Below are positions 8,869 through 17,014 of a stretch of DNA of 64,000 nucleotides, piece by piece. Within the stretch, counting starts at the first letter, position 1. Every line of letters begins with the position of its first letter. A model generated the notes under the pieces. It worked only from the letters and a program-made list of their open reading frames with translations. It was not told where the DNA came from and did no database searches. Source of the stretch: an uncultured Lachnospiraceae bacterium (lineage in GTDB: Bacteria > Bacillota > Clostridia > Lachnospirales > Lachnospiraceae); NCBI GenBank assembly GCA_910576815.1, contig CAJTKA010000007.1:1-64000 (forward strand). The letters run 5' to 3'. The translations under genes were made by a program, and so were the position numbers.

Positions 8869-8899
8869 AAGCGCCTGCCGATTTCGGCAAACGCTCTCC
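8869..8899 (-). terminator. Terminator-like hairpin after the helical protein gene
   Basis: The arms AGCGCCTGCCG and CGGCAAACGCT flank an ATTT loop 20 nt after the stop at 8919. The downstream T-run is weak, so termination efficiency is uncertain. Confidence 0.5.
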
Positions 8900-8918
8900 T
8901 GCCCTGATGCGTTGTTCC

Positions 8919-9482
8919 TTATTGATCCGTAAAAGTGGAATGCTGCTTCCTGTAGGTATCATTGTCTTTCTGCGTAAGCTCCCGCTCTACCTGTGCCAGC
9001 TGATTCTCCAGCTTCTTCGTCTTCTGTTCATCCCCGGAAGCCTCTTTGAGCTGCTGCTCCAGCTTTTGTTTCTTTTCTTTCAATTCCCGAATCTCCCGAT
9101 CAACCTGATCTGTATTCCCGACGCATTTCTCCTCGCCGTCAGCCGGCTCCTCTCCATTTACCTTCGGTGCTTTCTCGGGCTGACCATGTCCTTCCGCTTT
9201 CTTCGGGTCATTAAAAAAGATTTTTTTGTTACCGTCTTCATCCTGCCCCACACGGTAGAGGCCGTTTGGCTTTTCACCCGACTTTTCGCTGCTGATATAC
9301 TCGTCATGCGGCGCAAGTCTGTTATTCGATACCTGTTTCTCTTGCTGCACATTTTCTGCTTTTGCAGCCTTCTCCCCGTTCTGACTGTTTGCGGCCCTCG
9401 CTGCCTCCTCCCGCCCGGCCTGCAGCCGATCTTCATAATCGGTTTGATAAGTGCTGCCATTGACTTTGATTTCCATTGCCAT
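8919..9482 (-). CDS. Hypothetical hydrophilic protein with C-terminal coiled coil
   Basis: A 187-residue protein with no signal peptide or membrane segment. It starts at the ATG at 9482 with AGGAGG 8 nt upstream. The N terminus (MAMEIKVNGSTYQTDYEDRL) is followed by a low-complexity Ala/Gln/Lys stretch. A heptad-like Glu/Lys/Gln coiled coil covers about residues 130-180 (REIRELKEKKQKLEQQLKEA). I do not recognise the family. It lies 107 nt downstream of the AgrC-like kinase gene on the same strand and may share its transcript. Confidence 0.75.
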   Translation of the reverse strand: MAMEIKVNGSTYQTDYEDRLQAGREEAARAANSQNGEKAAKAENVQQEKQVSNNRLAPHDEYISSEKSGEKPNGLYRVGQDEDGNKKIFFNDPKKAEGHGQPEKAPKVNGEEPADGEEKCVGNTDQVDREIRELKEKKQKLEQQLKEASGDEQKTKKLENQLAQVERELTQKDNDTYRKQHSTFTDQ

Positions 9483-9588
9483 ATGAACATCCTCCTGTCT
9501 TTTTCTTTGCAGAGACTGAAAATGCAACACTGCCGTGTCGCTCGATTTCCCTGCTTCCAGGTTTCATTTCGACATCCCCGAATAAGAA

Positions 9589-10905
9589 TTAACCGTTTTG
9601 CCGTGGGATGCTTTCTGTATGCCGTGGAATGACAAGCAGAACACTTAAAAGGAAGGCGGTATTCTGCGTTTTCATGCTCATTGCTCCCTGATATTTTTCC
9701 GCCACCGCCTTAATATTTGACAGTCCTGTCCCTCTGTTGGCAGATTTCTTTCCCCGAAAACAATTCTCCACTTCCAACAAAATGAAATCTCCCTGCATAC
9801 GTCCCGTCACACGGATATATTTTTCTGATCCGTCCTCCACCTCCTGACAGGCACGGATGGCGTTGTCCAACGCATTTGACAGGATGATGCAAAAGTCGAT
9901 ATCCCGCACCGGACAGGGATAGGGCAAAAGCAGCGAGCATTCTACCTTGATTCCCATACGCTCCGCCATTCCCAGTTTGTTTCCCAACAAAATATCGGCC
10001 ACCGGATTGTTTGTGCTACAAGGAAAGGAAAGCGCCGCCGTCCCCTCCGCCAGATCCCCGATATAGGTCAGCGCTTCTTCCTGTTTCCCGTTCTCTAAAA
10101 GATCCTTTACCACCGTGATATGATTTTTAATATCGTGTCGGAAAGATTTTGTCTGCTCATAGCGCGCCCGCGCCTCCTCCACATATTGATTCAGGAAATG
10201 TTCCTCCTGTTCCAGCAGGGACAGCTTCGTACTTAAATGAAAATTCTGGAGCAGTTTTTTGTAGGCAAACAAAATACAGAACAGACTTGCCATCCCGAAA
10301 AACTGAATGAACAGCATCTGATAATGATTGACAAATATGGCACCGCCCGCATTCCTGAGCGCTGTATTTCCATAGAGGGTCAGGTTGATATATTCATCCA
10401 TAAAAAACAGTAAAAGAATCGGAATCAAAATCATAAAAAGATATTGCTTCTCCATCATCTCATCGCGGACAAAATAACGGTACACCGTACGATAGCAAAC
10501 AATTGCCAACAGAAATGCCAATATCCCCAACAGGGCGGATGTGACTGCAGCCACATTTTGATGCAGGGGAGCGATCCCCAGATACAGGATACCCGCCAGA
10601 GAATTGACGATTCCCAGACAAAGTTCCATGATCTCCACCGCCAGCGCCGCATAAAAGAGGACGGACTTCCAATCGACATGATAGATCAAAATTCCGATTG
10701 CCATTAGAAACAGCGCATAGATCAGGTACGAAGCGACACTTCCCACCGGCAACAGTAAAATCAACGAACAGCCTGACACTGCCGAAAGCACCTGATAGAA
10801 AAGTTTTCCCTTCTTTTGCAGGCAGTTGATAAAAAAGAAATACCCGATCAGCAACAGGATGCCGCTTTCGATATAACTGTTAAAAAAAGTAAGATACACC
10901 GCCAT
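9589..10905 (-). CDS. GHKL-family sensor histidine kinase (AgrC-like)
   Basis: A 438-residue protein with six to seven membrane segments in the first 210 residues. A linker helix follows, then the phosphoacceptor motif SFRHDIKNHITVVKDLLENG and a GHKL ATPase domain with ILSNALDNAIRAC (N box) and NRGTGLSNIKAV (G box). This is the architecture of peptide-pheromone or bacteriocin sensors such as AgrC and ComD. It starts 1 nt after the stop of the LytTR regulator gene. No AgrB processing enzyme or obvious AgrD precursor gene was found beside it, so its signal is unknown. Confidence 0.92.
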   Translation of the reverse strand: MAVYLTFFNSYIESGILLLIGYFFFINCLQKKGKLFYQVLSAVSGCSLILLLPVGSVASYLIYALFLMAIGILIYHVDWKSVLFYAALAVEIMELCLGIVNSLAGILYLGIAPLHQNVAAVTSALLGILAFLLAIVCYRTVYRYFVRDEMMEKQYLFMILIPILLLFFMDEYINLTLYGNTALRNAGGAIFVNHYQMLFIQFFGMASLFCILFAYKKLLQNFHLSTKLSLLEQEEHFLNQYVEEARARYEQTKSFRHDIKNHITVVKDLLENGKQEEALTYIGDLAEGTAALSFPCSTNNPVADILLGNKLGMAERMGIKVECSLLLPYPCPVRDIDFCIILSNALDNAIRACQEVEDGSEKYIRVTGRMQGDFILLEVENCFRGKKSANRGTGLSNIKAVAEKYQGAMSMKTQNTAFLLSVLLVIPRHTESIPRQNG

Positions 10906-10906
10906 C

Positions 10907-11617
10907 TCACAGTCTCCATTCCTTCATATACTGCAAAACCACTGCGGATAATTCTTTGCTCCGCAGTCTGGATACCGGGATCTCTTTCCCATTTTCCATA
11001 AAAGCCGCACCGTTTTTATAGCTTTTCAGATATTTCAGATTGATCAGGAAACTTCTATGGCAGCGAAAAAAACGCCCGTCCAATCTGTCCTCCAGATTTT
11101 CGATCCGGTCATAAAAATCCACCACTTCCGACGACGCCAGATGCAAATACACCTTCCGATCTATGACCTCGGCATAAACGATCTCATCAAAAGAAATAAT
11201 GCTTCTCTCATAGCCCTTCTGCACCAGCAGCTTTTCCTCACTGACATCCTTCATGGAAGCAAACAGGCGCTCCATCGTCTTTGCAAACTGCTTTTTCCCG
11301 ATCGGTTTCAGCAGATAGTCGTAGGCCTGCACTTCAAAGGACTGAAACACCATCTCTTTCAGTACGGTAATAAAGATGATAACCCCTTTGAACCCCCGAT
11401 GCCGCAGTTTCCCGGCGGCCGCCATGCCGTCCATCCCATCCATCTGGATATCGAGGAAGATAATATCCATATTCTTGTCATATTTCAATAATTCTTTTCC
11501 ATTAGAAAAGCAGACTATGGATGCTTCCACATTCTTTTCCCGAAAAAAATCTGACGCCAGTTTTTTGACTTGATCCGCTGTCCGGCTTTCGTCATCACAA
11601 ATCGCAACCCTAATCAC
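10907..11617 (-). CDS. LytTR-family response regulator
   Basis: A 236-residue protein starting at GTG with GGAGG 7 nt upstream. The receiver domain has CDDES at the N terminus and phosphoacceptor Asp in IIFLDIQMDGMDG. The C-terminal LytTR DNA-binding domain includes RFFRCHRSFLINLKYLKSY. LytTR regulators bind paired direct repeats upstream of target operons. It is transcribed together with the AgrC-like kinase encoded downstream. Confidence 0.94.
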   Translation of the reverse strand: MIRVAICDDESRTADQVKKLASDFFREKNVEASIVCFSNGKELLKYDKNMDIIFLDIQMDGMDGMAAAGKLRHRGFKGVIIFITVLKEMVFQSFEVQAYDYLLKPIGKKQFAKTMERLFASMKDVSEEKLLVQKGYERSIISFDEIVYAEVIDRKVYLHLASSEVVDFYDRIENLEDRLDGRFFRCHRSFLINLKYLKSYKNGAAFMENGKEIPVSRLRSKELSAVVLQYMKEWRL

Positions 11618-11669
11618 TGTGCCGCCTCCTTAAGACTGCCATTATATCACGTTCCTTGCCGTCCCACAA

Positions 11670-11698
11670 GAAAAGTGCCGCCAGATGCACTGGCGGCG
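11670..11698 (-). terminator. Rho-independent terminator after the YunG-like gene
   Basis: The arms GCCGCCAG and CTGGCGGC with a short loop, followed on the minus strand by CTTTTCTTG, lie about 35 nt after the stop at 11732. Confidence 0.65.
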
Positions 11699-11731
11699 CC
11701 GTGAAATGCTCTCTATTTGGCACACTGTTTC

Positions 11732-12160
11732 TTAACGGCTGTTTCTTAACACGTCCCGCAGATATTCGTAACGCTTCCGCTTCTCCTCCTTCGCGAAATG
11801 CACCTCGCGAAACTGCTCGGGATTCTCCTGATAGCAAAGCTTTTCCTCCCCAAACTGCTCGCTGGTCAGGTCGAATACGCTCTCTCCCACCACGTTATAA
11901 CAGTGGAATGTCCCGCCCTCTCTGGGGACTCCATAGACCTTTCCGCCGAAGATATCCTGCACCAAAAAGGCCGTGATGGAACACTGCCCGAGCGTCTTAT
12001 TCTCTGTGCTCCAGCCCTCCCGCAGTCTGGGCGCGCAGGTATATTCGCACCAAATATCCGACAAAACGTCATAAAGTTTTCGCGGCGTATCAATGCCCTG
12101 ATACTCCTGCGTAAGTGCCGGGACGTCTGCGCATTCCCAACCATAAAATCGATAAGCCAT
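11732..12160 (-). CDS. YunG-like protein of unknown function
   Basis: A 142-residue soluble protein starting at ATG with GGGAGGAG 8 nt upstream. The segment TLGQCSITAFLVQDIFGGKV, then HCYNVV and DLTSEQF, matches the pattern of the Bacillus YunG family (a Cys in GQC, a His, and an Asp in D-L-T). The spacing suggests a papain- or transglutaminase-like Cys-His-Asp arrangement, but no activity is established. It appears to be a single gene with its own terminator. Confidence 0.7.
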   Translation of the reverse strand: MAYRFYGWECADVPALTQEYQGIDTPRKLYDVLSDIWCEYTCAPRLREGWSTENKTLGQCSITAFLVQDIFGGKVYGVPREGGTFHCYNVVGESVFDLTSEQFGEEKLCYQENPEQFREVHFAKEEKRKRYEYLRDVLRNSR

Positions 12161-12283
12161 ACTACTCTCCTCCCGTTAAGTACTTCTTTTCCATACAGTT
12201 ATAGCATATCCATTTTTGTCGGAGGATTCAAGGTGAAATTTCACTGTCGCATGGAATCAATCTGCGCCTCCAATATCTTTTTC

Positions 12284-12334
12284 TTGACGCCTGTCATATG
12301 TTGTATTATACTGTACTTGTTCAAACAGTACAGT
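12284..12334 (+). promoter_or_regulatory. Promoter and palindromic operator of the GntR-ABC operon
   Basis: TTGACG (12284-12289) is separated by exactly 17 bp from TATACT (12307-12312). Overlapping and following the -10 box is a 25-nt inverted repeat with arms ACTGTACT and AGTACAGT (12310-12334). The repeat spans the transcription start, the normal place for repression by a YtrA-type GntR regulator, which is the first gene of the operon. Confidence 0.85.
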
Positions 12335-12358
12335 TAGGAAAAGAAAGGCGGTGCAACG

Positions 12359-12736
12359 TTGGAAATCGTTGTCAACAATAAAACAAGTCGCCCTCTCTAT
12401 GAGCAGATCATCACACAGATCAAAGCGCAGATCATGAACGGCGAACTGAAAGCAGGAGACCCGCTTCCTTCCATCCGCTCGCTTGCGAAATCCTTGCAGA
12501 TCAGTATTTTGACGGTTCAAAAGGCTTACGATCTTCTGCAGACAGACGGTTTTATTGAAACCACAGCCGGAAAAGGCTGCTATGTGTCGGCACAGAATCA
12601 GGACTTTTATCTGGAAGAACAGCAAAAGAAAATAGAGGAACATTTTAACGAAGCGATCGAGATCGCCCGCACAAGCGGAATCCCACTCGATAAATTGCTT
12701 AACTTATTGACACTGCTGTATGACTATGAGAATTGA
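12359..12736 (+). CDS. GntR-family repressor, YtrA subfamily
   Basis: A 125-residue protein. It has a GntR winged helix (about residues 10-75, including PLPSIRSLAKSLQISILTVQKAY) and only a short helical tail, which defines the YtrA subfamily linked to ABC exporters. The start is TTG, with GAAAGGCGG upstream. It is the first gene of the operon and probably represses it through the palindrome at 12310-12334. YtrA-type systems typically respond to cell-wall-active antibiotics; that role is inferred here. The stop codon lies inside the first hairpin of the leader element at 12732-12824. Confidence 0.93.
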   Translation: MEIVVNNKTSRPLYEQIITQIKAQIMNGELKAGDPLPSIRSLAKSLQISILTVQKAYDLLQTDGFIETTAGKGCYVSAQNQDFYLEEQQKKIEEHFNEAIEIARTSGIPLDKLLNLLTLLYDYEN

Positions 12737-12824
12737 AAATTAAAATTTTCAATCGCGAGATTTGTGTCTGCGCGTTGCTTGCCACAAACTCGTTCATGCA
12801 CAAAAAACAGCGCAGAAATGGAGG
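12732..12824 (+). ncRNA. Candidate structured leader RNA with pseudoknot, copy A
   Basis: Lies between the GntR and ABC genes. Hairpin 1 has arms ATTGAAAATT/AATTTTCAAT (12732-12753). Hairpin 2 has arms CGAG(A)TTTGTG and CACAAACTCG. Its loop begins TCTGCGC (12767-12773), which is the exact complement of GCGCAGA (12810-12816). That segment is followed after 3 nt by the ribosome site GGAGG (12820-12824). Hairpin 2 recurs at 48.2 and 50.9 kb with a different loop that is again complementary to the bases 3 nt before GGAGG. The structure was paired by eye. Confidence 0.6.
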
Positions 12825-12828
12825 AAAA

Positions 12829-13707
12829 ATGAACAACGCTTTATCGATTTCAGGACTGACAAAAACGTATGCGGATTTTACTTTGGACGGTGTTTCCTTT
12901 GACGTCCCGGTCGGCTCTATTGTCGGGCTGATCGGCGAAAACGGCGCGGGAAAAAGTACCACCATCAACGCCGTATTAGGCCTGATCCAAAAGGAAGCCG
13001 GCCATGTTTCCCTCTTGGGGAAAGATACGCTGGATAATGAAACAAAAGAGCAGATCGGCGTCGTGTTTGACGGCAGCAATTATCCGGAGATCCTTTCGCC
13101 AAGGAAGATCGATCGAATCATGAAAAACGTTTATGATTCCTGGGATGAATCCTCCTATTTTCGCCTTTTGGAGCAATTTTCTCTGCCCCCTGATAAGCCG
13201 ATCAAACAGTTTTCCAAAGGGATGAAAATGAAACTGGCGATTACTGCGGCGCTCTCCCATCATTCGAAGCTGCTGATCCTGGATGAAGCCACCAGCGGTC
13301 TTGATCCTGTGATCCGGGACGATATTCTGGATATGCTTCTGGATTTTGTGCAGGAGGAAGACCATTCCATTCTGGTATCTTCCCATATTACCGGGGATCT
13401 GGAAAAAATCGCCGATTACATCGTCTTCATCCATGAAGGGAAAGTTGTTTTTTCCAAACCGAAAGATGAATTGATGGAACAGTACGGCCTGATCAAATGC
13501 GGGGCTGCACAGTTTGACGCATTGGATCCGTCAGATATCATCGCTTATCGGAAAATGGATTATGAATGGCAGGTTCTGGTCTCTGACAGAGATGCCATGC
13601 AGAGAAAATATCCGAAGGCGTTGATCGTACCGACTACGATCGATGAAATCATGCTTCTCTACGTAAAAGGAACGACGCAAAAACAGACCACACAGAAAGG
13701 AAAATAA
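12829..13707 (+). CDS. ABC transporter ATP-binding protein (YtrB-like)
   Basis: A 292-residue ATPase with Walker A GENGAGKST, the degenerate signature FSKGMKMKL, Walker B LLILDEATSGLDP and switch histidine in SSHITGD, followed by a C-terminal extension of about 80 residues. The ATG at 12829 has GGAGG 4 nt upstream; the open frame extends back to 12733 but that part is the leader RNA element. It is the ATPase for the permease that follows. The set of GntR, ATPase and permease resembles ytr-type operons. Confidence 0.94.
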   Translation: MNNALSISGLTKTYADFTLDGVSFDVPVGSIVGLIGENGAGKSTTINAVLGLIQKEAGHVSLLGKDTLDNETKEQIGVVFDGSNYPEILSPRKIDRIMKNVYDSWDESSYFRLLEQFSLPPDKPIKQFSKGMKMKLAITAALSHHSKLLILDEATSGLDPVIRDDILDMLLDFVQEEDHSILVSSHITGDLEKIADYIVFIHEGKVVFSKPKDELMEQYGLIKCGAAQFDALDPSDIIAYRKMDYEWQVLVSDRDAMQRKYPKALIVPTTIDEIMLLYVKGTTQKQTTQKGK

Positions 13708-13712
13708 CTATA

Positions 13713-14342
13713 ATGAAAGGCGTTTTACTAAAAGATCTCTATATTGCAAAGAGCAACATTCTCGTAACGGTCGTCAGTTTGATCGTATTGGGTTTGGGAT
13801 TATCCTTTTTACTGGAAACTGGCGCACTTCTGGTCCTGGCTCCGGCCGTATCCACGACGGCTGTTTTTATCAGTATCACAAGCGACGCGGGCTCGAAATG
13901 GAATAAAAATGTACTCACCATGCCGATAACCAGAAAGCGGCTCATCGGTGAAAAATTTGTATTCTATATTTTACTTGCGGGGCTCGGATTCATCGCTGCC
14001 CTGATCCCGTGCTGCATCCTTATGCCAACGGATACCGCCATAACGATCGATTCCCTGTATCTGTATGCCTCGATCGGTATAAGCGCCGCGCTGTTTGCCG
14101 GCGGCATCAGCTTACCATGCGCCTATGTATTCGATCCCGAAAAATCACAGGTCGTTTTTATGCTGTCTTTTATGGCATCAACAGGCATCATTGTCGGACT
14201 TGTACTGCTCACGAATCTCTTTCTCTCCGTGAAAGACCATATGCTGCCAGCTTTTTCCATCGTGCTTGTCATTTCCGCGATCTGGTTCTTTCTCTCTTAT
14301 CGGATCACTGTGGAGATTTATCAAAAGCAGGATATCAACTAA
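13713..14342 (+). CDS. ABC-2 type permease
   Basis: A 209-residue membrane protein with six predicted membrane segments, starting 5 nt after the ATPase stop. The N-terminal MKGVLLKDLYIAKSNILVTV (short cytoplasmic helix, then a membrane segment) is typical of ABC-2 permeases paired with YtrB-like ATPases. It ends convergently with the frameshifted gene on the other strand; the two stop codons overlap. Confidence 0.88.
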   Translation: MKGVLLKDLYIAKSNILVTVVSLIVLGLGLSFLLETGALLVLAPAVSTTAVFISITSDAGSKWNKNVLTMPITRKRLIGEKFVFYILLAGLGFIAALIPCCILMPTDTAITIDSLYLYASIGISAALFAGGISLPCAYVFDPEKSQVVFMLSFMASTGIIVGLVLLTNLFLSVKDHMLPAFSIVLVISAIWFFLSYRITVEIYQKQDIN

Positions 14343-14817
14343 GAATTTGTGCCTGCATGCAGCTCATTTTCTAAAAATTGTTTGATATAGGGATTGTTCT
14401 CCTCACTCAAAGCAGGCTGAAACGCCATGTAACGGCATTTCTGATACTGCTCCCCATCCAGTATAAAGGTATATCCCATGATACAATCGGATTACAGTCA
14501 TTGGGATCGATCAGTCGTTTGCAGACGGACGCTTTCTTGATCTCCTGTTTTATCTTTTCGGGCAGTGTATCAAGAAAGCTCTGGTATTCTTGGATATGCT
14601 CGGCATAAATGCGGAGCTTCATGCCCGTTTTGCGGGATACAAATGTTGCCAAAGTTCTTTTGTTTTCGTTTCGCACATAGGAGACAACATAGCCGCTTTT
14701 TTGCAGTTTGATATCACACTTACAGCCATTTGCCGTCAGATACTGATTGATTTGGCTTACAAAGCCGCGAAAACGCTCGTCCACCGTTTCCATGAACATA
14801 TAAATTTTCTCGTCCAT
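14339..14817 (-). pseudogene. Cys-containing protein of unknown function, frameshifted
   Basis: Starts at ATG 14817 (MDEKIYMFMETVDERFRGF) with GGAGGG 5 nt upstream. The first frame reads through RLIDPNDCNP and then loses sense at about 14486-14491. Shifting by one base restores CIMGYTFILDGEQYQKCRYM and continues to a natural end (FLENELHAG...) with a stop at 14339. A single missing base after the CCG codon would explain both. The restored protein is about 159 residues with a C-N-P..C / KCR cysteine pattern. I recognise the pattern as a recurrent Clostridial protein of unknown function. It is either a true one-base deletion or a sequencing error. Confidence 0.75.
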
Positions 14818-14845
14818 AAGTCCCTCCGTTATGCCTTTTTCTTTG

Positions 14846-15351
14846 CTACCGGTATCCAACCTCATATTGCGCGTTCTGTGGGTCCGGATTCAAATAGACC
14901 TCAATATCGGGAGCGTTGGCATATTCATATCCGGAAGTCGGAAGCCACTCTGTTATGATCTTCTGCTCCAATTCCTGTATGGACTGATTGGTACCCGTTC
15001 CGGAAAAGATTGCCCAGGTGGACGCAGGAACAGGGTATTCTTCGAACATATCACTTGTTTTTGTACTGGAAACGGCAATAAAGTATTTCCATTGTTCTTC
15101 ATCATTGCAGACGCTCACGCCCAAAAGTCCCATAAGCGGCGTATCCATCATTGCTGCCAATTTCTGAATCGTTTTGTTAACGGACGCTTCCTGCCACATC
15201 TTAGGAACCACCATAAAGTTATTCTCGATTTCCCGATCAAGCGGTGCTGATACGCCCTGTTAAATGCCGTCGGGGAACGGTCGCCGTATTTCTCTGCAAT
15301 GTCAATGACCCGTTCCTCTCCCCTCTGCAAGTCTACCGCCGCTAAAGACAC
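14846..15351 (-). pseudogene. AraC-family regulator with GyrI-like domain, truncated and frameshifted
   Basis: The minus strand encodes the end of an AraC helix-turn-helix (SLAAVDLQRGEERVIDIAEKYG, then SPTAFNRAYQH) starting abruptly near 15351. Most of the first helix-turn-helix is missing. The frame is lost near 15215, where an overlapping frame begins VPKMWQEASVNKTIQKL and continues through a GyrI-like/effector-binding domain (GVSVCNDEEQWKYFIAVSS, ASTWAIFSGTG) to the stop at 14846. Intact members have about 285-300 residues. The protein cannot bind DNA normally. It is the second broken gene in a 1-kb stretch. Confidence 0.82.
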
Positions 15352-15396
15352 TCTCTATCTTGGCACCAAAAAAGAGAGGCGGCTGTTTAAATACAA

Positions 15397-15440
15397 AAAA
15401 TCCCATATACACGCCAACTGCGCAGTATATGGGATTTCTA
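15397..15440 (-). terminator. gdhA: Rho-independent terminator of gdhA
   Basis: The arms AAATCCCATATAC and GTATATGGGATTT with a 13-nt loop, followed on the minus strand by TTTTTTGTAT, lie about 20 nt after the gdhA stop. Confidence 0.9.
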
Positions 15441-15458
15441 AATTCTTATAATGATGTC

Positions 15459-16805
15459 TTACACAACTCCCTGTGCCTTCATTGCCTCGGCAACTTTTAA
15501 GAAGCCCGCGATGTTCGCGCCTGCCACGTAATCGCCTTCCTTGCCGTACTTCTTGGAAGCCTCGTCCAGGCTGTGGAAGATATTCACCATGATGCCCTGC
15601 AGCTTGGAGTCTACTTCCTCGAATGTCCAGGAAAGTCTCTCGGAGTTCTGGCTCATCTCCAGTGCGGAAGTTGCCACGCCGCCCGCATTGGATGCCTTAC
15701 CGGGGCAGAACAGCACGCCGTTCTTCTGCAGATACTCGGTCGCTTCCATGGTGGTAGGCATGTTCGCGCCCTCTGCTACCGCCATACAGCCGTTCGCCAC
15801 AAGCATCTTCGCATCATCCAGATCCAGCTCGTTCTGAGTTGCGCAGGGAAGGGCGATATCGCACTTCACGCTCCATACGCCGTGCTCGCCGTTCTTCTTT
15901 TCATGATACTCTGCGTTCGGTCTCTTTGCCGCATACTCGGTGAGACGGGCACGCTTTACTTCCTTTACTTCCTGAAGCGTCGCTACGTCGATGCCGTCGG
16001 GGTCGTAGATCCAGCCCGTGGAATCGGAACAGGTCACAGGCTTGCCGCCGAGCTGCTGCGCTTTCTGGATCGCGTAGATTGCCACGTTGCCTGCACCGGA
16101 AACAGCAATGGTCTTGCCCTTGATATCCTTGCCGTTGCACTTTAACATTTCTTCTGTCAGATAAAGCAGACCGTAACCGGTCGCCTCTGTTCTTGCCAGG
16201 GAACCGCCGTAGGTAAGTCCCTTACCTGTCAGCACACCCTCATACAGATTGCGGATTCTCTTATACTGGCCGAACAGGAAACCGATCTCACGGCCGCCCA
16301 CACCGATATCACCCGCCGGTACGTCAGTGTCCGCACCGATATGTTTGCAGAGCTCTGTCATAAAGCTCTGGCAGAATGCCATCACTTCTCTATCGGATTT
16401 GCCCTTGGGATCGAAATCGGAACCACCCTTGCCGCCGCCGATGGGCAGACCTGTGAGGGAATTTTTGAAAATCTGCTCGAAGCCCAGGAATTTAATGATA
16501 CCCAGATTCACCGAAGGATGGAATCTCAAACCGCCCTTATAGGGACCGATCGCGCTGTTGAACTGCACACGAAACCCGTTGTTGACCTGCACCTGTCCCT
16601 TGTCATCCACCCAAGGCACACGAAACTGTACGATTCTCTCCGGAACCGTCAGACGCTCTAAAAGGGCATCCTTTCTGTAAGCTTCCTCGTCCGCCTCAAT
16701 CACGACACGCAGAGACTCCAATACCTCCTTTACCGCCTGATGGAACTCCGGCTGCGCGGGATTTTTCGCTACTACTAACTCGTAAACCTCATCAACATAT
16801 GACAT
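15459..16805 (-). CDS. gdhA: NADP-type glutamate dehydrogenase
   Basis: A 448-residue hexameric glutamate dehydrogenase of the GdhA type, which interconverts 2-oxoglutarate plus ammonia and glutamate in the cytoplasm. Visible family features are the substrate region KGGLRFHPSVN, the catalytic lysine stretch PIGGGKGGSDFDPKGKSD, PAGDIGVGGREIGF, and the Rossmann motif VSGAGNVAIYA. Length and N terminus (MSYVDEVYELVVAKNPAQPEF) are normal. It is monocistronic, with its own promoter (16849-16877) and terminator. NADP rather than NAD use is inferred from overall similarity to GdhA proteins. Confidence 0.97.
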   Translation of the reverse strand: MSYVDEVYELVVAKNPAQPEFHQAVKEVLESLRVVIEADEEAYRKDALLERLTVPERIVQFRVPWVDDKGQVQVNNGFRVQFNSAIGPYKGGLRFHPSVNLGIIKFLGFEQIFKNSLTGLPIGGGKGGSDFDPKGKSDREVMAFCQSFMTELCKHIGADTDVPAGDIGVGGREIGFLFGQYKRIRNLYEGVLTGKGLTYGGSLARTEATGYGLLYLTEEMLKCNGKDIKGKTIAVSGAGNVAIYAIQKAQQLGGKPVTCSDSTGWIYDPDGIDVATLQEVKEVKRARLTEYAAKRPNAEYHEKKNGEHGVWSVKCDIALPCATQNELDLDDAKMLVANGCMAVAEGANMPTTMEATEYLQKNGVLFCPGKASNAGGVATSALEMSQNSERLSWTFEEVDSKLQGIMVNIFHSLDEASKKYGKEGDYVAGANIAGFLKVAEAMKAQGVV

Positions 16806-16848
16806 CCCTTACTGTCCTCCTTCTTGCTTGTCTGCATTACCACGTTTC

Positions 16849-16877
16849 ATTATAGTATGCCATATGGAAATCCACAA
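16849..16877 (-). promoter_or_regulatory. gdhA: SigA promoter of gdhA
   Basis: On the minus strand TTGTGG (16872-16877), a 17-bp spacer and TATAAT (16849-16854) lie about 45 nt upstream of the start codon; AAGGAGG precedes the ATG. Confidence 0.8.
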
Positions 16878-17014
16878 GATAATTTAGCGAATTAAAGTGT
16901 AAAAAATTTTCCCGCATTTTTTAGATATATTGTACAATAATACCAAAATACTTGTATACAAAACCTGTTATACTTACACTGACCACTGTTATATCTGCCT
17001 TTTGATGGCAGCAT

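Noticed and set aside
9002..9632. Long plus-strand frame with Leu/Phe-rich translation opposite the coiled-coil gene
   Set aside because: It is the shadow of a Glu/Lys-rich minus-strand gene that has a good ribosome site and sensible protein; the plus frame has neither.
12733..12828. N-terminal extension of the ABC ATPase (frame open from 12733)
   Set aside because: The extension translates the leader hairpins, lacks a ribosome site and does not match ATPase N termini, while GGAGG lies 4 nt before the ATG at 12829.
16930..17014. Regulatory function in the AT-rich gap upstream of gdhA
   Set aside because: Apart from the gdhA promoter no paired structure or repeat stood out.
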